A stretch of DNA of 64,000 bases from Eutreptiella sp. 'Long Island Sound 2002' (GCA_964036045.1 OZ038379.1:116711604-116775603), one strand, 5' to 3'. Positions 38,965-50,800 are shown, counted from the first letter of the stretch. The notes: generated by a model not told the origin, from the sequence alone. Numbers and translations: made by a program.

Positions 38965-39080
38965 TGAGTTAGAGCAGCGTTAGAGCAAAATTAGAGCACC
39001 TTGCTCTAACTAGTTAGAGCACTAGTTATCGCGCCATAACTCGGTTATCGCGCAGTTATCGCAGGTAGTTATCGCGCACC
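38965..39080. repeat. TTAGAGC and GTTATCGCGC array 6
   Basis: Near-identical to array 4 (35580-35698), with the same order of steps. Confidence 0.9.
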
Positions 39081-39149
39081 CCTCCTCCATCCCTCAATAC
39101 GACAAAGACAACAAAACACTTGGCATAAAGCTTTTTTGGTCTTTCTTCA

Positions 39150-40195
39150 CACAAACTCTTGAATTTCCGAGGCCTTGGCTGCCTCCAGTCCCAAAAGCCC
39201 GTGCTCTAGGGCGTTCATGGACATGCAATGGTGCATGTGGCGGAGGGACATACTTGCCCTCACCAAGGGCCAACCCTTGAAACAATTTGTGAGCCTCCTC
39301 TTGTAAGGCCCATGCCTGTACTCTGTGGGGATGGAGGAAAACTGAAAAATATTCCTCCACTTCTCAGCAAAAAAGAGTGGAACGTGCCAAGCACCAATGG
39401 ATCCACCTGGTTGGGGACCAACCTGACTCTCCCCAAGCTTTGGAAAACTTTGCGGTCAACGCACGGTGGCGTTCCACTTGGGTTAGAGTGTACATCTCCC
39501 TCACCCTCCAAAGCTCATACAAATCCTCAATGCATTTCACCGTGACATGCACAACAACCCATAATGGAGGTCCACCAGGGGTCCTCACGGAGGGGACATG
39601 CTCTTTGAGGCAATCCACAAATTGCCTTTGGAAGGGGGGGGGGTGAGGAAAACTTTGGTGCTTGTAAGATCAAAATCTTTTTCTGTGGCCCTTGAGGCCG
39701 AGGGGAGACATTCTCCCACAGGAATGCTTGAGGTCTTATCCTTGAGGGCTTGTTTGAAGGCCTGCAAAGCTGCAAGATCTTGGGCTTTGCCAGGGGTACT
39801 TGAGGGGAGGGCGTGAAGGGTGGTCTCAGTGCGCTTTGCAATGCCATTTAGAATGCGGCATGCTGCATGTCGGTAGTCCCCCGAGCCGTCCGTCAGGGGT
39901 CACACATCTCATAAAGACGCCCCATCTTGAGGTGGACTCCACCCCCATTTGCTCAACAATACCATCGGGGTCTCCGCAAAACCAACACTTAGAGCCAGCC
40001 CCCCCCATTGATTGCATCCCTTCCCGATCCCCGGTGAAAATAACAATGCAAGTCAAAAATTGGTTTTGAAAGAGGACAATGTCCTCTGCCACCTCCTTCA
40101 CATCTTGAATGAGGTTGGAGGAGACATCCAGGCTTCTCAAAAAAGCCGGTTCATCCCCCCCATCCAGGCAAAACCATGAGGGCCATGTTCCTTTG
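39150..40195 (-). pseudogene. Transposon gene M, copy 2 (C-terminal two thirds)
   Basis: Contains FLRSLDVSSNLIQDVKEVAE, DIVLFQNQFLTCIVIFTGDR, SKCWFCGDPDGIVEQMGVES, CRILNGIAKRTETT-like sequence, DLTSTKVFLTPP, and the FSSIPTEYRHGPYK-type box near 39300. It matches copy 1 with scattered changes and its own frame breaks (for example near 39460 and 39640). It is cut at ~40195, where the inverted repeat of the piggyBac-associated gene starts. Confidence 0.6.
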
Positions 40196-42125
40196 GCTAC
40201 CACGCGTAGAACACACAGCCCGAAATTTTCTCGCGTTTTTGCTTTTGTCATTGTTTGGTGTCTCCGGGGGTTTTTCGAGGGTGCCGGACGCGATGGAACT
40301 ATCCGTTTAGCTCAATTCCATCTTATTTGAGGAGATAATCACAATTGCCCCTTGCCCCTGACTCCGTCTTGGTGCTACGCATGCTGCGTGTGTTGCGCGT
40401 TCTGCGCTTTTCGGTTCGGTGCCTCTGATGCGTCTGGAAGCGCCCAACCCGCTCTACGCGTTCCGTAGGCGCTAACTCCTGCACGCCCATCGTCCAACAC
40501 TTGCTTTCTATTTTTTGTTGTGTTGTTGCCATGCTTGCACCCCTGTACTCTGCCACACACTTGCACTGGTTCCCAATGGATCTCAAACGTGCGTCCTCGA
40601 ATGGCAATTACCTCCTGCATGTGCCTTTGCCTTGGTGCTAAGCTGCCCACGTGTGTTGGGTGTTTTCAGTGTTGTCATTTTCCGCTTTTGACGCTGCCTT
40701 TGGAGCCGTTGTACGTGTTCTACGCGCTTTGCAGCATGCTTTTTCCGCACCATTTTTAGGGCGCTTTGCTTTCATGGTGCAAGAGGCATGCCTGCACCCC
40801 TGTACCCCGCCACACAATCCCAATGCTTGCAGAAGGGTGGGAAGCCGGCAGAGTGCAAGCATCTGGTGAAACTGGAGCACGACCGCTTCGTTGTCTTTTA
40901 AATGAAACAAGCCACGAGTATGTGTGTGTGTCGCCGTTTTCGTCTCGCTTCTCGCCGTGCACCATTGTCCGCCTTCCTCCCTTATGTCGTAGCGGGGAGG
41001 CATGCCGGATGGGTCAATCGGAAGAAGAAAGGGGCCAAGGACGGGCAGGACAAAGAATTCTGGTTGATGAACCTCACAACGTACCAGGTGTACCACGTTC
41101 AAGGGTTTGCCGTTAGGTTTCTTTTGGTGTGCACTATTTCGCGCCGCCGTTGTCCTCCAGCAAATACCCTTTCACCCTTTTAGAGGTGAAGGCCCCGAAG
41201 GGCAAGCCACACGCGCCACATGGAGTGCAAGACGTTCGGAACAAGAAGGATGGGTTCCTGAAATACAACAAGCTCTTCTATGTGTTCCGCGCGTTTTATT
41301 CGTTCCCTTTTTCAGTGCCTCTAGAGGTGCCTTATGTTGTGTGCTACGCGTTTTGCGCGTTCCGGGCGTTTTGCGTGTTTCGTATAGTTGCCTCCGTTCT
41401 CGCTTCTTGGGTTGCCTCCATCAGTCTTAATTTGTTCTGCATGTTCTACAGATCCCCTGAGACCGACTGTGGATGTGGGTCCAAGATGACAAGAGTACGG
41501 AGAGTTCGCGAGACGAGGAAGATGAGTTATCGGACGAGGCCGAAGAAGAGGAGGCAGCTGAGGCGCAGAAGGACGAGGATAAAGAAGCCAGTGATGATGG
41601 GAGTGGGATCAACGAAGAGGAGCAGGAGCCCTCCCTCGCCCAACGGGCCCCCCCAGAGCACTTGTTTGGAGGCAGCCCGCATGGCCGCACAACCAAAGGG
41701 GATACCCGCCAAGGCGAAGCCACAGGAACAACCGAAATCGACCAAGCCCCAAGATTCGGAGGAACTGTCCCAGAAGCAGAAAAAAAAGGCACACGGAAAG
41801 AGTCCACCTAAGAAGAAGAGCAAAGGCAAGGGCAAGAAGAAAGTGGAGGAGAAGCCGAAACATGTGCATTACGCAGTGGAAGGCGAACCACACAAGAAGA
41901 TGCCCACAGGAGCAACCCGAGGCGAGAAGTACCAAGCTCCGGCCGCCTACGACAATGACGTGCAGGTCATACAGCGCACCTTCCAGGGGGAGTACGATGT
42001 GTCGTTGGCACACGTATGCCAACACTACAATGTGTGTTTGGCCGAGGACGCACAAGCCCGCCACGAATTGGGCCTGGGGCTGCTTCTGGTGACTAACATG
42101 CGGGCGTACAGTGTACACATCATCC
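40196..42125 (+). pseudogene. Inverted partial copy of the multi-exon gene (arm 2)
   Basis: Plus-strand exons mirror 32.6-34.5 kb: FHGARGMPAPLYPATQSQ with KGGKPAECKHLVKLEHDRF (40759-40902), KKKGAKDGQDKEFWLMNLTT (41025-41110), EVKAPKGKPHAPHGVQDVRN (41183-41270), and RLWMWVQDDKSTESS through SHEEDE-like acidic sequence, KQKKKAHGKSPPKKKSKGKG and YDNDVQVIQRTFQGEYDVSL to LLLVTNMRAYSVHIIL (41453-42125). Acceptors read CTACGCGCTTTGCAG, CTTTCACCCTTTTAG and CATGTTCTACAG. It ends at ~42125 in C and G runs, so the rest of the gene, including the piggyBac core, is missing here. One frame change at ~41645. Confidence 0.6.
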
Positions 42126-42640
42126 TACGGTCATATATCGCACGAAGTCGCCCCCCCCCTGCCTTCAAGGTAGGGGGGGGGGTAGGGGGGGATTAACGGG
42201 GGTTTTGATTTCTTTTCATTTCATTTGTGGGCCGATCTCGAGGCTCAAACGCCGCCTTGGGGGGCGCTCAATGGTTGTCCCGACGACTCTGCACATCGGC
42301 CGGCCATGCATGCAATGCACATCCGGCCGCGTCCGCGGGCCGGGAGGGACAGGCCTGTCGCAGTGCTGCAGGCTGGGTGAGGAGGGGGGCGGGGGAGGGA
42401 GACACGCGCATCCCGCTGGGGGGGGGGGGGGGGCGATGGAGGAGGAAGGGGAGGGGGGGGGGAGGAGGTCTCGCAGGGGCCCCATGCACGTCAGCAGTGG
42501 GTGGGGCGTAAGGTTACCCCCCTTGAGCAGTCAGCTGAGGGTAGGGGGACGTGCTCCACCGATGTGCATGCTTGTACTGGGAGGAAGGTGGGGGCTTCCA
42601 CCCTTGTGCACGCCAGCACAGGCCGGAGGGTACGGTGGGG
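42126..42640. other. Low-complexity G/C-run spacer, no gene
   Basis: Runs of 8-15 G or C at 42145-42190 and 42418-42465; the rest is GC-rich without conserved motif. Confidence 0.5.
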
Positions 42641-43792
42641 CGGAGGGACAGGTTCCCCTCCCATGTGCACCATTGCACACAACGGAGGGACAGGTTAACC
42701 CACCCTGCGCACCGTAGCACAGGGCAGAGGGATTGGTTCCCCTCCCCCGTGCACCATAGCACAAGGCGGAGGGACAGCTTTTCCTCCCGTGTGCACCGCA
42801 CACGGGGCGGAGGGACATATTCCCCTCCCTGTCCACCAAAGCACGGGATGGAGGGACCGGTTCCCCTCCCCCGTGGAACATAGCACAAGGCGGGGGGACT
42901 GGTTCCCCTGCCCTGCCGACCAGGGCTCGGGGCGGAGGGACAAGTTCCCCCCCCCTGTGCACCACCGCAGAGGGCGGAGGGACACGTTCCCCTCCCCTCT
43001 GCACCACAACACAAGACGGATGGACAGGTTCCCCTCCCCTGTGCACAATTGCACAAGGCGGAGGGACAGGTTCCCCTCCCTTGTGAACCACAACACAGGG
43101 CGGAGGGATAGGTTCCCCTCCGCCGTGCACCGTAGCAGAGGACGGAGGGATCGGGTACCCTCCCCTGTGCACCACAGCAAGGCGGAGGGACAAGCTCTCC
43201 TCCCCCGTCCACCACAGCACCGGGTGGGGGGACAAGGTCTCCTCCCCCGTGGACATAGCACAGTGCGGAGGGGCAGGTTCTCTTTCCCTGTGCACCTCGG
43301 CACAGGAAGGAGCGACAAGGTCCCCTCCCATGTGCACCACTACACAGGGCGGAGGGACAGGTTCCCCTCCCCTGTGCACCGCTTCACAGGGCAGGGGGAT
43401 TGGTCTGCCTCCCCTGTGGACCACAGCACAAGGCGGAGGGACAGGTTCCCCTCCCCAGTGCACCGTAGCAATCGACAGAGGGACAGGTTCCCCTCCCTTG
43501 TGCACCATAGCAATCGACGGAGGGATGGGGTCCCCTCCCCTGTGCACCTATCACATAGTGGAGCGAAAGGCTCTTCTTCGTTGTGAACCACAGCTCAGGG
43601 CGGAGGGACAGGTTGTGCTCCCTTGTGCACCGTAGCACTTGACGAAGGAATAGGGACCCCTCCCATGTGCACCACAACACAGGGCCGAGGGTCGGGTTCT
43701 CCTTCCTTGTGGACCATAGCACAGTGCGGAGGGCATGGTTCTCCTGTCCTGTGCACCACGGCACAGACCAGAGGGACAAGGTCCCCTCCCCT
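42640..43792. repeat. ~43-bp minisatellite, block 1
   Basis: Unit pattern GTGCACCACAGCACAGGGCG followed by GAGGGACAGGTTCCCCTCCC. About 27 units with many substitutions. Open frames across it differ by unit length and have no protein support. Confidence 0.95.
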
Positions 43793-44595
43793 GCTTAGGA
43801 GGCCTTAATTTCCCGCCCTGGTGACCCTCAAGAAGTCGAATTTGTTACCCCAAACTGGGGTGTTTGTTTAGGGTATGAAATGCAGGCGGGGGTGAGTCAC
43901 TGTTTCAGACTATGTCTAAAAAGCCATTTTTTCAACCATATCAATGATCCAATTCCCAATAGTCAATTTCAACCCCCAAAATCAGCCGCATTCCAAAAAT
44001 GAAGTGAACTTTCGCCTTTCCTTTGAAATGGGCTGATATCATACCCCTTTTTCATGCATTTTTTCACTCATGAGACGCGAATTTTCGCCACTCCTTCATT
44101 ATTTGATTTTTTGATACCCTTCTTGTGTATTTGTATGTTTATGTCACAAGATTGTTGGCTCCCACATGACTTGTGCATGCAACTATGCCCTCACTTACTG
44201 CCAATGTGCGCCAACAAGCAACTTGGCTTTGGCAAAGCATGCAGAACCACCAGATGGCGCTGTGGTATGATAATTGGGTGAAAAACAAGTTTGGGGTGGA
44301 GCCGGTGCATCCTTACCACTCCATAAATTGCACACCTGTGGCCGTGTTACATTTCCCCGCCCTACCACCATTTCCGGGTCATGTCTCACTCTTTGTTGCC
44401 GTTCAGACAATCCGGGCACGTGTTGATGCTTTACAACTTTGTCATGCGGATCTGTTTCGGCGGGTTTATGCTCTTCGTGACATGATTCAGCGTACCTTTG
44501 TCAGGGTCCCCCTGGACGAATTTTTTCACCCCATGAATGGCTTTCATTTCGCAGACCCCCCCCCCCCGCCCCCGGGCAATTAAGGCCTCCTAAGC
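43793..44595. mobile_element. 803-bp insert with perfect 18-bp terminal inverted repeats
   Basis: GCTTAGGAGGCCTTAATT at 43793-43810 is exactly inverted at 44578-44595. Both sides are the minisatellite, and CCT precedes the left end and follows the right end, which could be a 3-bp target duplication. The interior is unrelated to the minisatellite, AT-richer, and holds a protein-like segment. No transposase is evident, so it would move in trans. Confidence 0.75.
44173..44583 (+). CDS. Protein-like segment inside the TIR insert
   Basis: 136 residues: WLWQSMQNHQMALWYDNWVK, HSINCTPVAVLHFPALPPF, ADLFRRVYALRDMIQRTFVR, VPLDEFFHPMNGFHF, ending in a Pro run at the C run next to the right TIR. It looks like a genuine protein fragment (hydrophobic core spacing, WYDN box) but I do not recognise it. 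No start with context; it may be a captured exon or the remnant of the element's own gene. Confidence 0.4.
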   Translation: MHATMPSLTANVRQQATWLWQSMQNHQMALWYDNWVKNKFGVEPVHPYHSINCTPVAVLHFPALPPFPGHVSLFVAVQTIRARVDALQLCHADLFRRVYALRDMIQRTFVRVPLDEFFHPMNGFHFADPPPPPPGN

Positions 44596-44736
44596 CCTTT
44601 CAACCACTGTGCAGGGTGGACGGACACGTTCCCCTCCCCTAAGCACACAGCACAGGGCGAAGGGACAGGTTCTCCTCCCTTGTGCACCACGACACAGGGC
44701 GGAGGGACAGTGTTCCCCTCCCTGGTGCACTACAGC
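44596..44736. repeat. ~43-bp minisatellite, block 2
   Basis: About three units between the two TIR inserts, in the same orientation as block 1. Confidence 0.9.
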
Positions 44737-44739
44737 TTA

Positions 44740-45471
44740 GGCATCACAAGTTGCCCACCCTCTAGGCCCCCGTATACGCGCGATGTGACAATATTCTACA
44801 TTTCTACTTTGAGTATGCTATTTGACATATGTGACCACAGTTGTTGGCAGAGCTGTGTGACACCCGTTGAAATACGTGTTGATGTGTTAGCCTTGTGTAT
44901 CCACTTCTTCTACTGTGTTGTATTTGACGCTTTTCTGAAGCTGGCCGAAAATGAGGCCAGCTTTTGGGTAACATTGCAAACAACTATGTGTATATGCAGC
45001 TTTTGACCCTTCTGGCCGAAATTTCCGTCTTTTTTTTTTTGGTTTCCTAGTGAATAGGCATAGGAAATAGAAGTACATGCTTTGGGGATAGTTTTCTGTG
45101 TCCTTCGATGAAAGGTATGTTTGGGGTTCCCTTATCTATGATGTATAGGGGGGTTCTGTGATCACCTTGGAACAAAGGGGTGAGAAAAAATAGGCAGCCC
45201 CCCCCCCCCCCCGGCACTGGGATGTAGTGGTCTAAATGTAAAACAACACTATATTTTGGTGATTGAATATCTTTCTTTTGAAAATCTGTGTGTTTCCAGA
45301 AATGCAGATAGTGGCATATATTTGGAATACACACCTTGTTTTTGCATGTTGCCACTAGGGGGGTTTGGATACCCAAAAAGTAACACCCCTTTTCATATAC
45401 TTTTCCCCTCACTACAACACGGACTTCCGTGGGCCATAACGCCAGGTGGGGTGTCGGCAACTTGTGACGCC
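44740..45471. mobile_element. 732-bp MITE-like insert with TTA target duplication
   Basis: GGCATCACAAGTTGCC at 44740-44755 pairs with GGCAACTTGTGACGCC at 45456-45471 (15 of 16 bases). TTA occurs directly outside both ends (44737-44739 and 45472-45474). TIRs starting GG and a TTA/TNA duplication are typical of PIF/Harbinger-type elements. No transposase is encoded; the interior is AT-rich with a T run at ~45032 and a C run at ~45200. Confidence 0.75.
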
Positions 45472-45474
45472 TTA

Positions 45475-46520
45475 GTACAGCACAGGGTGGAGGGACAGGT
45501 TACCCTCCCCTGTGCACCTCGGCATGGGACGAAGGGATTGGTCCCCCTCCCCCGTGCACCACAGCACGGGGCGGAGGGACAGCTTCTGCTTTCCTGTGCA
45601 CCGTAGCACTGGACGGAGGGATCGGGTCCCCTCCCCTGTGCACCACCGCACAGGGCGGAAGGACGGGCTCTCCTTCCCTGTGCACCACAGCTTAGGGCGG
45701 AGGGACAGGTTTCTGCTCCCCTGTGCACCGTAGCACCTGACGGAGGGATAGGGTCCCCTCCCCTGTGCGCCGTAGCACAGGGCGGAGGGACACGCTCTCC
45801 TCCCCTGTGCATCACTGCGCAGGGCGGAGGGTCGGGTTCTCCTTCCCTGTGGGCCATAGCACAGTGCGGGGGGCATGGTTCTCCTCCCTTGTGCACCGCG
45901 GCACAAGACGGAGAGACGGGGTCCCCTCCCCTGCGCACCAGTGCGTAGGGCGGAGGGACACGTTCCCCTCCCCTGCGCACACAGCACAAGGCGGACGGAC
46001 GGGTTCTTCTCGATTGTGCACCACAGCACAGGGCGCACGAACAGGGTTCCCCTCCCCGGTGCACTACAGCACAGCTAGGAGGGACAGGTTCCCCTCCCCT
46101 TTGCACCGCAGCAGAGGACAGATTGATTGGTCCCCCTCCCCTGTGCACCACAACATAGGGCGGAGGGACAGGTTCTCCTCCCCTGTGCACCAAAGCCTAG
46201 GGCGGAGGGAGAGGTTGTGCTCTCTTGTGGCCGTGTACTAGACGGAGTCATACGGTCCCTTCCCCTGTGCGCCTCCGCACAGGGTGGAGGGACAGTTTCT
46301 CCTCCCCTGTGCACCACAGCATAGGGCGGAACGTCAAGTTCTCCTTCCCTGTGGACCATGGCATAGTGCGGAGGGTGTGATTCTCCTCCCGTTTGCACCA
46401 CGGTATTAGGAAGGAGGGATAGACTCCCCTCCCATGCGCACCACTGCGGAGGGCGGAGGGACAGGTTACCCTCCCCTGCGCACACAGCATAGGGTCGGGG
46501 CACATTTCTCCTCCCGTGTT
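45475..46520. repeat. ~43-bp minisatellite, block 3
   Basis: About 24 units, same orientation as blocks 1 and 2, ending at the left inverted repeat of the large insert. Confidence 0.95.
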
Positions 46521-46576
46521 CACCAGCTATGTGTATAGCGACCTAGTCGGCTATCAGACATCAGACATCAGACTTT

Positions 46577-47260
46577 TATGGACCATCACTCCCAACCCCC
46601 CCCCCCCCCCAACACCCTTTCTACCCCCCCCCCCCCCCTGTGTCAGACTTCGCCCCCCCCCCCCCCCGTGTCCCCCCCAATATCAGACTTGTCCCATTGT
46701 CACCACACCCTTGAGGTGTAGAGGTGGGTTGTGGTCTCGACCCTAATGTCTGAAACCCGACCGGAACTTGCAACCCCTTCAATGATGGTACGTGCCCCCC
46801 CCCCCCCGCCCCCCACCCCACCCCACCCCACCCCATCTCTCTCACTCAAACCGATCGGGGGGCTCATATGTGACTGAAGACAAGTGGGAACACAATCCTG
46901 ATGTCTGGCCCAAGCAACCTCACCTGAGCCAATCGGGTCAGTTTTGCTGGTGGGGTGGGTCGGTGGGGGTTCATCGGGTTGAGCCGGAACTGTGGAGAGG
47001 GGGGGTAGTGGGTTTCGAGCACGGCACAGCACAGCACGGCACAGCACAGCACATCACAGCACATCACAGCATACCACAGCACAGCACAACATACAGCATA
47101 GCACAGCATATTACAGCACAACACAGCCCCTACGGCCGCCCAAGAGAGCCTCCCTCCCTCCCTCCCTCCCTCCCCTCCCCTCCCTCCCTCCCTCCCACCT
47201 TGTCATTTCCCTGCTTGTGTGGTTGAGGTTAGGGAGGGTATGCCTGTTTTTCTTTTTCAT
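46577..47260. other. C-run, CACAGCA and CCCT simple repeats, no gene
   Basis: Runs of 10-15 C at 46597-46680 and 46795-46830; CACAGCA-type repeats at 47022-47125; (CCCT)n at 47147-47200. No coding evidence. Confidence 0.7.
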
Positions 47261-47850
47261 GTTTGAACCATGACGATTGATCATATGCCGTTTCTTTATG
47301 GGTTGCCGGTGACAGCGTGTCACGGCACTGATCGAACGGTGGACCGTAGTTGCCCCCACATTTGCAAGTTTCTTTGTCCGTTTTTGAACCATGACGATTG
47401 ATCATATGCCGTTTCTTTATGAGGTGCCACTGACAGCGTGTCACGGCACTGATCAAATGGTGGACCGTAGTTGCCCCCACGTTTGCAAGTTTATTTGTCC
47501 ATTTTCGAACCATGGTTAGGGAGGGTATGCCTGTTTTTCTTTTTCAGGTTTGAACGATGACGATTGATCATATGCCGTTTCTTTATGGGTTGCCGCTGAC
47601 AGCGTCTCATGGTGGATGTGGTGGATCATGGTGGGGTCATGGTGGACCGTAGTTGCCCCCACATTTGCAAGTTTCTTTGTCCGTTTTTGAAACATGACAA
47701 TTGATCATATGCCGTTTCTTTATGAGGTGCCACTGACAGCGTGTCACGGCACTGATCGAACGGTGGACCGTAGTTGCCCGCACATTTGCAAGTTTCTTTT
47801 TCCGTTTTTGAACCATGACGATTGATCATATGCCGTTTCTTTATGAGACC
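47260..47850. repeat. Tandem repeat of ~120-170 bp, five copies
   Basis: The block GATTGATCATATGCCGTTTC (or ATTGATCATATGCC) recurs near 47274, 47394, 47562, 47699 and 47819, followed by GACAGCGTGTCACGGCACTG and GGACCGTAGTTGCCC in most copies. Confidence 0.9.
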
Positions 47851-50800
47851 CCCCATATGTATGACGGAACCCCATCCGTGAAATATTTGGGGGCTGTGGA
47901 CCCCCAGATATTTGACGGAACCCCATCCGTCAAATATTTTTGGGGTGTACAGCCCCCAAATATTTGACGCAACCCCATCGGTGAAATATTTTCGGCGTCT
48001 ACACCCCCAAAATATTTCACTGATGTGGTTCCGTGAAATATTTGGGGGGTGTACAGCCCCCAAATATTTGACGGAACCCCATCCGTCAAATATTTTGGGG
48101 GTGTACAGCCCCCAAATCTTTGACGGAACCCCATCCGTCAAATATTTGGGGGCTGTAGACCCCCCAAATATTTGACGGAACCCCATCCGTCAAATATTTT
48201 TGGGGTGTAGACCCCCCAAATATTTGACGGAACCCCATCCGTCAAATATTTTGGGGGTCTACACCCCCAAAATATTTCACGGATGTGGTTCCGTGAAATA
48301 TTTTAGGGGTGTATAGCCCCCAAATATTTGACGGAACCCCATCCGTCAAATATTTTGGGGGTGTACAGCCCCAAAAATTTGACGGAACCCCATCCATCAG
48401 ATATTTGGGGGCTGTAGACCCCCCAAATATTTGACGGAACCCCATCTGTGAAATATTTTGGGGGTCTACACCCCCAAAACATTTCACGGATGTGATTCCG
48501 TGAAATATTTGGGGGCTGTAGACCCCCCAAATATTTGACGGAACCTTTTCCGTGAAATATTTGGGGGCTGTAGACCCCCCAAATATTTGATGGAACCCCA
48601 TCGGTCAATTATTTTGGGGGTCTACAGCCCCCAAATATTTGACGGAACCCCATCCGTGAAATATTTTGGGGGTCTACACCCCCAAAATATTTCACGGATG
48701 TGGTTCCGTCAAATATTTTGGGGGTCTACAAATAATTAAATTTTTGTAATATTTGGGGGCTGTAGACCCCCCAAATATTTGACGGAACCCCATCCGTCAA
48801 ATATTTTGGGGGTGTACAGCCCCCAAATATGTGACGGAACCCCATCCGTCAAATATTCTTGGGGTGTATAGCCCCCAAATATTTGACGGAACCGCATCCG
48901 TCAAATATTTTGGGGGTCTACACCCCCGAAATATTTCACGGATGTGGTTCCCTGAAATATTTGGGGGCTGTAGACCCCCCAAATATTTGACGGAACCCCT
49001 TCCGTGAAATATTTGGGGGCTGTAGACCCCCCAAATATTTGACAGAACCCCATCCGTCAAATATTTTGGGGGTCTACAGCCCCCAAATATTTGACGGAAC
49101 CCCATCCGTGAAATATTTTGGGGGTCTACACCCCCAAAATATTTCACGGATGTGGTTCCGTCAAATATTTTGGGGGTCTACAAATAATTAAATTTTTGTA
49201 ATATTTGGGGGCTGTAGACCCCCCAAATATTTGACGGAACCCCATCCGTCTAATATAATTTGGGGGTGTACAGCCCCCAAATATGTGACGGAACCCCATC
49301 CGTCAAATATTCTTGGGGTGTATAGCCCCCAAATATTTGACGGAACCGCATCCGTCAAATATTTTGGGGGTCTACACCCCCGAAATATTTCACGGATGTG
49401 GTTCCCTGAAATATTTGGGGGCTGTAGACCCCCCAAATATTTGACGGAACCCCTTCCGTGAAATATTTGGGGGCTGTAGACCTCCCAAATATTTGACAGA
49501 ACCCCATCCGTCAAATATTTTGGGGGTCTACAGCCCCCAAATATTTGACGGAACCCCATCCGTCAATTATTTTGGGGGTCTACAGCCCCCAAATATTTGA
49601 CGGAACCCCATCCGTCAAATATTTCGGGGGTCTACACCCCCGAAATATTTCACGGATGTGGTTCCGTGAAATATTTGGGGGCTGTAGACCCCCCAAATAT
49701 TTGACGGAACCCCTTCTGTGAAATATTTGGGGGCTGTAGACCCCCCAAATATTTGACAGAACCCCATCCGTGAAATATTTTGGGAGTCTGCAGCCCCCAA
49801 ATATTTAACGGAACCCCATCCGTCAAATATTTTGGGGGTCTACACCCCCGAAATATTTCACGGATGTGGTTCCGTGAAATATTTGGGGGCTGTAGACCCC
49901 CCAAATATTTGACAGAACCCCATCCGTCAAATACTTTGGGGGTGTACAGCCCCCAAATATTTGACGGAACCCCATCCGTGAAATATTTCGGGGGTCTACA
50001 CCCCCGAAATATTTCACGGATGTGGTTCCGTGAAATATTTGGGGGCTGTAGACCCCCCAAATATTTGACGGAACCCCTTCCGTGAAATATTTGGGGGCTG
50101 TAGACCCCCCAAATCTTTGACGGAACCCCATCCGTGAAATATTTTGGGGGTCTACAGCCCCCAAATATTTGACAAAACCCCATCTGTCAAATATTTTGGG
50201 GGTCTACAGCCCCCAAATATTTGACGGAACCCCATCCGTCAAATATTTTGGGGGTGTACAGCCCCCAAATATTTGACGGAACCCCATCCGTGAAATATTC
50301 TGGGGGTCTACACCCCCAAAATATTTCACGGATGTGGTTCCGTCAAATATTTTGGGGGTCTACAGCCCCAAAACTTTTGACGGAACCCCATCCGTCAAAT
50401 ATCTTTGGGGTGTACAGCCCCCAAATATTTGACGGAACCCCATCCGTCAAATATTTGGGGGGTCTACACCCCCGAAATATTTCACGGATGTGGTTCCGTG
50501 AAATATTTGGGGGCTGTAGACCCCCCAAATATTTGACGGAACCCCTTCCGTGAAATATTTCGGGGCTGTAGACCCCCCAAATATTTGACGGAACCCCATC
50601 CGTGAAATATTTTGGGGGTCTGCAGCCCCCAAATATTTAACGGAACCCCATCCGTCAAATATTTTGGGGGTCTACAGCCCCCAAATATTTGACGGAACCC
50701 CATGCGTCAAATATTTTGGGGGTGTACAGCCCCCAAATATTGGACGGAACCCCATCCGTGAAATATTTTGGGGGTCTACACCCCCAAAATATTTCACGGA

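Larger units (their letters stand above)
35230..40195. mobile_element. Tandem P/M transposon units, period ~3.38 kb, second copy truncated
   Basis: Landmarks repeat ~3380 bp apart: GGATGTGCCGTTCTAGGGTG at ~35384 and ~38763, AGCTTTTTTGGTCTTTCTTC at ~35748 and ~39128, and the gene M 3' end. Each unit runs: minisatellite, TTAGAGC/GTTATCGCGC array, gene M (minus), array, gene P (plus). The second unit breaks off at ~40195 inside gene M, at the edge of the inverted repeat. Copies differ by many substitutions. Order P (plus) then M (minus) around the junction is convergent, while M and P flank the array divergently. A tandem or head-to-tail arrangement of an integrating element is the simplest reading. 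Confidence 0.7.

Noticed and set aside
42514-43786. Long frames in the ~43-bp minisatellite (PVPPPCAVVHRGGE-type peptides)
   Set aside because: Peptide pattern follows the DNA repeat, occurs on both strands and shifts with unit length.
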